In this document: piece after piece, positions 7,141-14,675 of the stretch
Layout of the letters: each line of letters opens with the position of its first letter
How positions within the stretch are numbered: the stretch's first letter is position 1
Assembly: GCA_037178675.1 (NCBI GenBank)
Contig: JAYMGJ010000500.1
Coordinates: 1-17,758, forward strand
Reading direction: 5' to 3'
From: Scleroderma bovista
Lineage: Eukaryota > Basidiomycota > Agaricomycetes > Boletales > Sclerodermataceae
DNA length: 17,758 bases
Program-made: the position numbers and the translations under genes
Notes under the pieces: generated by a model
Database searches by the model: none
Told to the model about the DNA's origin: nothing
Seen by the model: the letters and a program-made list of their open reading frames with translations, nothing else

Positions 7141-9016
7141 ATGCAGGCCTCAAGCAATGGTCTCTATCGCAACGCAGACAAAGAAAACTATAGAGGTTAG
7201 ACTGGCCAAACAACAACGCAGATCACGACTGACAATGTTCAAAAAAAAAAGTGCCTGGTGGTCGGGTGCGCCGACCATTGGAAAAAGTGAGGCAGGCTGT
7301 GGATGAACGAGAAGAGACGGTCCAACGCCGTGATGCCAAGGCCCAGAAGGACCGTGAATGTCGCCGCCGCCGCCGCCACTTAATGGAGGAAGGGAGCGAG
7401 AACAAAGATGAAGAAGACAGTGATGAACTCGAAGAAGATGACCTCGAAGATGAAGAAGGCACTCATGTAGGTCATCCCATCATTTTTGTTGGGTGCTGCA
7501 CTGACAAAATATCATGTTCAGTTTAGTAGCCATCCCGTTCCTACTAGGCTTAGTGAGGTGCCTAGGCAACGCCCCCTCACGTACAGCAAGAGCAAAGTTC
7601 CCAAGGTGGTGGGCGGAAACATTCCCGACCCCAGCTATGAAGTAAGTACTATGGAGTATTGTAGTCAAAAAGTATTCTCATCAGGACAGGGAAACTTCTT
7701 TGGCTCGGATGGTGAAGACGCAGGACCAACCGTGCACAAACCTTTGTCAGAACGACAAACCGTCCAACACAAGAAAAACCGCCGTGTTGAACACGCGAGC
7801 TCCGAAGGTACTGTGACAGACACCACGAACTGGTGAGACCATCAATCCATTGTGCAAACAAGTTTTTCATTGAGCATACTAGCAGTGATGTTCGTGCTAA
7901 GAGGCGATGGGAACCCATTGAAGAGGACAGTCCAGAGACAACCGTCGTCAAGGCGCAAAAGCTCACTGAGCACAAAGGTCGTCCACACGCCAGGGACTAC
8001 AATGATGTTACCCAAGAGTTTGTCAACGCGGCCATTGGAGACTATCGGGCACGCCTGTGTGCCGAGAGTCCGATGCCTGACCATACACAGGAGACGGCTC
8101 TTCTGAATGCATCTTGGGCCAAGGCACTTCAGACTACAGGAGTTAACCTTGTGCAGACACCCCAGCTTGCCAAACTCGTAAGTGCTGTACCAGTCGTCTC
8201 AGTATTATACTATTATGATTTGATATAGATAACCAACCGTGGCTCGCAAGTTCACGGCGAGCTCAAGGCCAAGGTTCGCCCTCTAGTCGAAGTCATGTTC
8301 AATTTCCACAGCAGCCAAACTAAATCGTCGATCAAGAAGAATCGCGCCCTAGCGGAAGGACTTAAAGAGGGTGCAAGCTTCACATTCAAGGTTTGGTGTC
8401 CTGCATGGCATGCTGGTTGTAACAACTGATATTTTGTGGACAGCATAGGGCGCTCCTGCAAGACGAGCGTCGCGGCTTTCTCTTTCTCAAGGCACCAATC
8501 ATACAGAAGATCATCAATACCATGTGGTTCACAAATAAGAACAACAAAGGCATCAAGCACCATACGTGGTTCAAACCATTCCCTCTGCCCACTCTTGCAT
8601 TGGTGCTGACGGCAGTAAGTGTTATTTGCAATGTTTGTTGCTGGGTTGTTTGTTGCTGATGTCATGGCATAGATCGAGTGCTGCATAGATGAGTGGGTAA
8701 CAGGCACGTGTGCGGACACTGCTTTTACAGTCCACGACTACCGTACTGCATATGAGTCCCACCTGAAGTGTCTGCAGGACTTTGACGAGGCCACAAAGGA
8801 GTATGGCGTGCTCAAGGGAATTTGTGCAAGAATTTATGAGGACGGGCGGTGAGTATGTAGTCTGCATTAATTACAGATACTGACTGTCTAGCTAGTGTGC
8901 ATTCAGGAGCACCTGCACTCACCACGGCGCCTCAGAATGTGGTGTCGGCACAAATTATTGCAGCCGCAATCAAGGAACACCAGGAGGGATCGACGACAGA
9001 GGATGAGTCGGATTGA
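7141..9016 (+). CDS. DUF6532-like protein, intact eight-exon gene
   Basis: Read from ATG 7141 to TGA 9014-9016. Exons: 7141-7195, 7252-7466, 7522-7832, 7883-8177, 8229-8390, 8444-8614, 8673-8848, 8896-9016. All seven introns (47-58 bases) are GT-AG, and the exons sum to 1506 bases, giving 501 residues in one frame. The N-terminal third is basic then acidic (RRDAKAQKDRECRRRRRH, then EDSDELEEDDLEDEEG), suggesting a disordered, possibly nuclear segment. The C-terminal half (about residues 225-480) contains ITNRGSQVHGELK, KAPIIQKIINTMWF, FKPFPLPTLALVLTAIECC and CLQDFDEATKEY, which I recognise as the fungal DUF6532 domain, of unknown function and common in Agaricomycete genomes. A 43-base GT-AG stretch (7642-7684) inside exon 3 would break the frame if removed, so I keep it as coding. 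It lies antisense inside a Copia element yet shows no decay. Confidence 0.8.
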
Positions 9017-9155
9017 TTAATGTAGCTAGCTTTGTGTCAAGCATGAAATGAATTATATTGCATTTTGTACTGCATATTGCCTGATTAAGAAATAGAAACT
9101 ATGTTGTGCTATACTGATGTGATAGCAAATGACAATGGAAGTATTCCAATGGCAT

Positions 9156-9833
9156 TGTCAAGACCGGTTCTTCACCGATCTGATCTCTACGAGGGGTCAG
9201 GGGGTCAGGGGTTGGTCTAGCGGTAAGACCGAGATGCTACGTAGCGTAGTCGCGCTTCCCGAGTATTAGGAAGGCTGACCGAGGGTCTGACGGAGAGTCC
9301 GAGGGTAAACGGTCTACGACCGAGTGCTTGCACGAGACAGAGACGGAGAGTCCAAGGGTAAACGGTCTACGACCGAGTGCTTGCACGAGACAGAGACGGA
9401 GAGTCCGAGGGGAGAACAGATGAGAAGTATCTTATTCAATATTCGAACTGAAACTACAACAGACCGAGTATCTAGGTATTTATACTGAGTGGAACGGATG
9501 AGGCAATGTACGGGAAGTCGGGATTACCGACGAATGACGAGCGCAGTCGCGCTGCACGCTGAGTAAGTACGGTAAGTGCGATAACCGGATTACCGATGAG
9601 TATCGTATTAGTAATGCAACGGGACGGGAACGTATAGTAACCGGAAACGAGAAAGGAAACATATTAGGTAATAGTACAGAGAGACAGATCGGACAACGCG
9701 CTCACCGATCGGTGGCGATACAGGACAGATAGAGAGAAACGGAAAAGGGAGTACATACAATAAAACAGACGGCGAATGCGTGGACGCGATCGGACAATAG
9801 GGTACAGGGTGATCGGATGTCACAGTCATGACA
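9156..9833 (-). mobile_element. Solo Gypsy LTR with target site duplication
   Basis: 678 bases, TGTCA...TGACA, nearly identical in reverse complement to the LTR at 16689-17311. The five flanking bases are GGCAT on both sides (9151-9155 and 9834-9838), a perfect target duplication, and no internal Gypsy sequence is present, so this is a solo LTR left by LTR-LTR recombination. A TATA box, on the minus strand, is at 9477-9484. It is longer than the 623-base copy mainly because of an extra 53-base tandem unit. The 139 bases before it hold only the 3' end region of the DUF6532-like gene. Confidence 0.95.
9291..9411 (+). repeat. 53-base tandem repeat inside the solo LTR
   Basis: The unit starting CGGAGAGTCC recurs at 9291, 9344 and 9397, a period of 53 bases, giving two full units plus a partial. 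The second unit has AAGG for GAGG. The LTR at 16689-17311 holds only one unit, so the duplication arose in this copy or in a subfamily. Confidence 0.9.
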
Positions 9834-9838
9834 GGCAT

Positions 9839-10032
9839 GATAGAAGCTGAGGGTTCTATATCACAGTATATAGTCTTGGTAGCCTCCATAGCAGCCTTGC
9901 TACAGTGGATATATATTTACATGTCAGACTATGGCCACTATGGAGTACTATAGATTTCATGCACAGTGCTATATTGCCTTTATATTGGGGACTTGTCGAT
10001 GGAGCTTTGAGTGCTATAGAGGCTATATAGTA
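9839..10032. other. Non-coding right part of the foreign block
   Basis: This 194-base stretch between the solo LTR and gag has no ORF. It contains repeated short words around GCTATATTGCC, AGTACTATA and GGCTATATAG, including the near-palindrome CTATATAGTACTATAT just before gag. Such words are often seen near DNA-transposon ends, but I find no matching terminal inverted repeat at the left end of the block. Confidence 0.4.
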
Positions 10033-10815
10033 CTATATTGCCAAGTATTTTTTTCCTGATGAAGCCTTCTTGCCACCACGTTGGGTGTGGCCTCCCTGTC
10101 CTTGGGCAGGAGCGTTTCTGCTCATACTGCCGTTGGACCCGCCTTGCTGCTGCTGCTGGGCGAACTTTGGGTTAGCCGGCTTGCGCTTCACAGCGCTAAG
10201 CTTGTTGGCCTGGGGGCCCTTACCACCACCGCACGAAGAGGCACCTTTCTGCTCAAAAGAGAGCATAGCAGCCTTGACGATGCCATCGGGCTTCAGATTC
10301 TTAATCTTGTCCAGCAACGTCTGGCTGAGGATTTGAGCTACAACCTCCATGGTGGGAGGGAGCTTGCAAAGGATAATCATTGCCTGCACGGGGGCCGGGA
10401 ACTCGAAGCCAGCGTCCTTCAGATAAGCAAAGTGGCTAAGCACCTTGGTGATAGCCGGAGCAGGATGGGAGCCAGCAGGAATGGTAGTCGCCAGGAGCTT
10501 GCTAAGCTCAGCGTAGGCAGAGCCAATACTGGGGGTGCTGAAGTTCTTCTTAAGGTGGTCCCAGACATCCTTTACACTATCAAGATTCAAGACAGCGACC
10601 TGGATAGAGGGGGTGAGGTGCAAGGTGATATTACCAAGTGCTCTCTTGGTGTTGTCGTCCCACTCTTTTCGGTCATTGTGACCGTCAGCGGGTTGCGTCG
10701 TCAAGTAAATGTACCATTGGCCTTGTGCCTGGAGGTAGGCCTGCATAGAGGTGTGCCACTGCTGCCAGTTGGAGCCAGTGAACACGGGAACCATTTTGTC
10801 GAGAGCGCTGGACAT
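10033..10815 (-). CDS. gag: Copia Gag, C-terminally truncated
   Basis: Capsid-type protein of 260 residues from ATG 10813-10815, chosen because it sits in the context CACCATG and the frame upstream lacks an ATG. Seen: VPVFTGSNWQQWHTSMQAYL at the N-terminus, VKDVWDHLKKNF and LPPTMEVVAQ in the middle, all typical of Copia Gag (UBN2/gag-polypeptide family), then a Lys/Arg/Gln/Gly-rich tail (FAQQQQQGGSNG, HTQRGGKKASSGKK). No CCHC zinc knuckle is reached: after GKK the frame enters the foreign block and stops at TAG 10033-10035, so the end of Gag and everything up to RT are lost. It forms the virus-like particle in intact relatives and should bind element RNA through the basic tail. Confidence 0.88.
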   Translation of the reverse strand: MSSALDKMVPVFTGSNWQQWHTSMQAYLQAQGQWYIYLTTQPADGHNDRKEWDDNTKRALGNITLHLTPSIQVAVLNLDSVKDVWDHLKKNFSTPSIGSAYAELSKLLATTIPAGSHPAPAITKVLSHFAYLKDAGFEFPAPVQAMIILCKLPPTMEVVAQILSQTLLDKIKNLKPDGIVKAAMLSFEQKGASSCGGGKGPQANKLSAVKRKPANPKFAQQQQQGGSNGSMSRNAPAQGQGGHTQRGGKKASSGKKYLAI

Positions 10816-10946
10816 GGTGATATTCTGTTGGGAGTCAACAGAGTCAGCAAATGAATGTGACAACAGACAAGCAAGAAAAGAAGAAAACACCTGAGTGCTA
10901 GTGAAAGCACTTCTGTCAACAGCTAACTCATGACTAGGTCATGCCA

Positions 10947-11106
10947 GCGCAAGTCATCAACGATGTTCGCCATGGTTGGCGCAAGTCATTGACGAACTTC
11001 GCCTGGGGCAATCCAGGTGCTCAACTAGGAGCTCACTGTCTGGTGCAAGTCGTTGACCGACTTTGCCTTGTGGCTGTGCAGGGGCTCAGCTAGGAGCTCA
11101 CTGTGG
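10947..11106 (-). repeat. Imperfect 64-base tandem repeats in the Copia leader
   Basis: Between the primer binding site and gag, on the plus-strand reading, words such as GCGCAAGTCATTGACGAACT and GTGCAAGTCGTTGACCGACT start at 10979 and 11043, each followed by CTAGGAGCTCACTGT, giving two units about 64 bases apart; a partial third copy starts at 10947. The leader has no ORF. Repeats here could form stems used in packaging or translation, but that is speculation. Confidence 0.7.
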
Positions 11107-11185
11107 TCCACAGCGTCAAGCTAGTTAAAGCGACGCTCAGGGAGCCGGAGCGCTGTCTGGTGCATTGCTGCACACAGTGCGCTCA

Positions 11186-11199
11186 CAGGGCTCATAACC
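11186..11199 (-). other. Primer binding site, half-tRNA-iMet type
   Basis: Directly after the 5' LTR (minus strand) come GGTTATGAGCCCTG, complementary to the anticodon stem-loop of initiator tRNA-Met. This is the internal-tRNA priming known for copia, not priming by the tRNA 3' end. Confidence 0.85.
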
Positions 11200-11487
11200 T
11201 GTTGAAGCAATACCTATATACGTAGAGGAACTGCTACTCCAACTCACCTGTTGGGTGGAGTGCACAACCAGAGATGATAGCGGTAGCTGGTCAAGAGCTG
11301 TTATATTATATAAGCAATGAATGCTGTTTATATACAACAAATAGTGTGACGCGTGACTGTGACACATGATGTGTGACATGTAACATCTACTCTAAAGATG
11401 ACTATTACTAAGTCTACACTAATATGGGTCGCAGTCTTGTGCGCACTTCGTCGACGGTTTATGCCGGGTGCATGTGCAACTTCAACA
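11200..11487 (-). repeat. 5' LTR of the Copia element
   Basis: 288 bases with the same ends as the LTR at 5037-5324 and about 97% identity. TATA box on the minus strand at 11327-11334. A good splice donor, CAG|GTGAGT, lies at 11247 on the minus strand. Its right end abuts the giant palindrome exactly. Confidence 0.95.
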
Positions 11488-14039
11488 ATTACCATCAGAC
11501 TGATAGCGCTTGACAGGCCAACTACCACTGCCAAATGAAGAAAAAAACCCCTAAAGAAACCTAATGGTTAGATACTGGTAGTATATTTGAGACCCTACTG
11601 TAGCCAGACCTAAATTAGAAGTAGACCCCTGTATCACAGGGGGGTCATTACACCAGACTGGCAAGCACAGCCACAATTTCCAAAAAAGGAAATAGGGGTC
11701 AAAGTCATAGCCACCAATCAGGGGAATCCAGATATGGTCTTACCTAAGCAACTCATTATGATTTGATGGAGCTATGGCCAAAATAATTTTTAAACGTGAT
11801 GCAAAAAAAAGAATAGCCCCTATTTTGACTAGCAAAATTGCGTAGTATTCATTAGCACATGTCCAAACATGATTATATCAGCATCAGCAGTGCCACTCCA
11901 CTCAGAATCTGTCCATATATGGAAATAGTTGACTGGCAATATTTCCCACCCTTGGTATGCACTTCCCCTGCCTTCCTGGGCTTCATCCCTGGCACATATA
12001 CAGTGCACATAGTATCCTGCATGTCATATTAGTATATAAGAGCACAACTGGATCCTTATGTCAGTGTATAAGGGCCTCAGGATAAATGGAGAATATTTTA
12101 GGGGTAAAAACAAAAAAATGTTTGCATTTTTGAACCACTTGACATATCCATTTGGAAACTACATCCCCTTCAAGGGGCCATATATGCCCACAACATATCA
12201 TAGCCACTTGGCACAAGGTGGACCCTCTGATGTGTTGATTCATGTTCTTCTCCTGTACACATATTCCTCTGACAGGCCATTACCAAGAGGGATGGTGCAT
12301 GTCAGATGGTCTAGGGTGGTGGTACTATACCATGACCATATGGGTATCAAATATATTTGCCATCTGACTGCTTGAAGATGAGCAATTAAAGAAATCGCAT
12401 GTTTGCAACAATAGGGGCTGTATGGGTTCCCAGACTAGGTATCATCAATCTGACTATCTCAGCAGCTGGGGGGTATTATATAGTAGCTATACAATGACCT
12501 CAGGTCCATGCCACAATGTGGTGAAGATGAGGAGTGAAAACAACATTTAGAAGGTGTGGGAAAATGTATTCAAAAATGCGGAGACTTGCAAAACATATGA
12601 AACATTTGCCATATTACACAACACACAGCACTTTGCATTCTACAAATGATGCCATTGAGTTACTGGCATATAATAAGGCTTCCTGAATATATATTGTTCT
12701 CTAGTTAGATGACAGTTCACCTCAGGTGCTACCTTGGTGTTAAGACTCATCTACATTGTAGGATTGAAATCCATACAGTTATACTGTGTACATTTTCGCA
12801 TTTTTGACATTTCATCAGTGCTAACAAAGGCATGTAGCATAAAAGGAGTCTATTGAGTGAATAGCAACTCAATGAGATTATTTTTAGAGTGCCAGGTGCT
12901 GTGTGCTGTGTAATATGGCAAATGTTTCATATGTTTTGCAAGTCTCCGCATTTTTGAATACATTTTCCCACACCTTCTAAATGTTGTTTTCACTCCTCAT
13001 CTTCACCACATTGTGGCATGGACCTGAGGTCATTGTATAGCTACTATATAATACCCCCCAGCTGCTGAGATAGTCAGATTGATGATACCTAGTCTGGGAA
13101 CCCATACAGCCCCTATTGTTGCAAACATGCGATTTCTTTAATTGCTCATCTTCAAGCAGTCAGATGGCAAATATATTTGATACCCATATGGTCATGGTAT
13201 AGTACCACCACCCTAGACCATCTGACATGCACCATCCCTCTTGGTAATGGCCTGTCAGAGGAATATGTGTACAGGAGAAGAACATGAATCAACACATCAG
13301 AGGGTCCACCTTGTGCCAAGTGGCTATGATATGTTGTGGGCATATATGGCCCCTTGAAGGGGATGTAGTTTCCAAATGGATATGTCAAGTGGTTCAAAAA
13401 TGCAAACATTTTTTTGTTTTTACCCCTAAAATATTCTCCATTTATCCTGAGGCCCTTATACACTGACATAAGGATCCAGTTGTGCTCTTATATACTAATA
13501 TGACATGCAGGATACTATGTGCACTGTATATGTGCCAGGGATGAAGCCCAGGAAGGCAGGGGAAGTGCATACCAAGGGTGGGAAATATTGCCAGTCAACT
13601 ATTTCCATATATGGACAGATTCTGAGTGGAGTGGCACTGCTGATGCTGATATAATCATGTTTGGACATGTGCTAATGAATACTACGCAATTTTGCTAGTC
13701 AAAATAGGGGCTATTCTTTTTTTTGCGTCACATTTAAAAATTATTTTGGCTGTAGCTCCATCAAATCATAATGAATTGCTTAGGTAAGACCATATCTGGA
13801 TTCCCCTGATTGGTGGCTATGACTTTGACCCCTATTTCCTTTTTTGGAAATTGTGGCTGTGCTTGCCAGTCTGGTGTAATGACCCCCCTGTGATACAGGG
13901 GTCTACTTCTAATTTAGGTCTGGCTACAGTAGGGTCTCAAATATACTACCGGTATCTAACCATTAGGTTTCTTTAGGGGTTTTTTTCTTCATTTGGCAGT
14001 GGTAGTTGGCCTGTCGAGCACTATCAGTCTGATGGTAAT
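11488..14039. repeat. Giant inverted repeat (palindrome), 1144-base arms
   Basis: Arms 11488-12631 and 12896-14039 are reverse complements, of exactly equal length with no net indels; base-by-base comparison gave nine mismatches, about 99.2% identity. The ends read ATTACCATCAGACTGATAG inward from each side. Between the arms lie 264 bases (12632-12895) of AT-rich sequence with no ORF. A 105-codon frame occurs in both arms (12058-12375 plus, 13152-13469 minus) and is identical, but this is enforced by the symmetry and no protein family is recognised. It could be a foldback-type transposon, a non-autonomous DNA transposon with very long terminal repeats, or an inverted duplication. A left target duplication cannot be seen because a Copia LTR occupies that edge. 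Confidence 0.93.
12632..12895. other. Unpaired centre of the palindrome
   Basis: 264 bases without ORF, RNA gene or recognised motif. It would be the loop of any hairpin RNA or cruciform formed by the arms. Confidence 0.7.
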
Positions 14040-14073
14040 TACCATACTCCTAGGTCAAATACTACAATAATGG

Positions 14074-14343
14074 GTGTTGTCCACCACTTCGGTGCATTCC
14101 ATCGATCATTCGCATTCTAGCTTTCACCTGACATCCCAACCACCTTATGTGGGTGGTAGCGATGTTGGAAGTTTTGTGGCAGATACTGTTCGTTCGTCTG
14201 CCACTCCAACGCACTCCATCGACCCTTCATATTCTCACCTCCATCCAATGATCCAACTGCCTCAACAGTATATCCGTCCAACTCCCTACCCACCAGAACT
14301 TGGTGTTATTCGCAATGTGCGCGCATTTGGGCCAATGCGCTGA
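14074..14343 (+). CDS. Unknown 89-codon ORF, possible exon
   Basis: Open plus-strand frame after a TAA at 14068, starting only with GTG, ending in TGA at 14343. It is rich in Ser, His, Pro and Tyr and has an internal echo: VHSIDHSHSSFHL near the start and THSIDPSYSHLHP in the middle. The ending, PTPYPPELGVIRNVRAFGP, looks protein-like. With no ATG it may be the last exon of a lost gene, or a chance frame. I do not recognise it. Confidence 0.3.
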   Translation: MLSTTSVHSIDHSHSSFHLTSQPPYVGGSDVGSFVADTVRSSATPTHSIDPSYSHLHPMIQLPQQYIRPTPYPPELGVIRNVRAFGPMR

Positions 14344-14394
14344 ACTGAGGAAGACCATGGTCAACTGATGCGCCTCAGCGTAATCCAGGCAAGT

Positions 14395-14645
14395 CACTGC
14401 TTTTACATCAGCAAATCGTCGTATGTCTGAATGACCTGAGATTCATCTGAATGACCTGGGTGTCTGACCATGCCTGGGAGATGCCTGGGATCAGGACACA
14501 CTCTGGAGCCAGACTCATCAGACAGAATTCATACCCATGTTCCAGGCATGATGTCAGACATAACTACAGATAGAATCAGGTCATGACCAGAGCCCATCAG
14601 ACCATTCAGACAATGAGCACAATGTGTCCAGACAATCCCAGACTG
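14395..14645. repeat. Dense short repeats, likely subterminal region of the Plavaka transposon
   Basis: About 250 bases beyond the 3' end of the Plavaka gene are crowded with variants of a few words on both strands: TCAGAC/GTCTGA (seven or more), CTGAATGACCTG twice, ATGACCTG/CAGGTCAT and TGCCTGGGA/CCAGGCATG. Plavaka belongs to the CACTA-like transposons, which carry transposase-binding subterminal repeats, so this location fits. The exact transposon end and its terminal inverted repeat could not be placed. Confidence 0.55.
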
Positions 14646-14675
14646 CAAGTGCACACCTGCACAACAAGTTATTAA

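Larger units (their letters stand above)
5037..11487 (-). mobile_element. Chimeric LTR retrotransposon, Ty1/Copia type, with antisense gene inside
   Basis: Two 288-base LTRs with perfect 8-base terminal inverted repeats (TGTTGAAG/CTTCAACA) enclose, in minus-strand order, a primer binding site, a leader, gag, a 3.1-kb foreign block, an RT-RNase H frame and a polypurine tract. The LTRs differ at 9 of 288 positions (about 97% identity), so the insertion is not recent. Protease and integrase are absent. The five bases outside the LTRs are GGGGT on the left and ATTAC on the right and do not match, so either one LTR comes from another copy by recombination or a flank was lost. The foreign block carries an intron-bearing DUF6532-like gene on the plus strand and a solo Gypsy LTR. 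Confidence 0.85.

Noticed and set aside
7642..7684. GT-AG stretch of 43 bases inside exon 3 as an eighth intron
   Set aside because: Removing it puts the next exon into a frame with a stop, whereas keeping it gives a continuous frame through the gene.
9212..9230. tRNA-like D-arm (GTTGGTCTAGCGGTAAGAC) in the Gypsy LTR
   Set aside because: No acceptor stem, anticodon arm or T-loop follows in the right places, and the stretch is part of the LTR in both copies.
6925..10050. Helitron carrying the DUF6532-like gene
   Set aside because: A hairpin is present at the left edge, but no CTRR end follows it on either strand and no A/T insertion site with TC start is seen.
10081..10854. Long plus-strand frame of 257 codons
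   Set aside because: It lies antisense over Copia gag, whose minus-strand protein has clear family motifs; it is a shadow frame.
11186..11199. Match to initiator tRNA-Met as a possible tRNA gene
   Set aside because: Only the anticodon stem-loop is present, next to an LTR; it is a primer binding site.
12058..12375. 105-codon frame, present identically in the other arm at 13152-13469
   Set aside because: Identity is forced by the palindrome, composition is not typical of the coding genes around it, and no family is recognised; kept only as a note, not as a gene.
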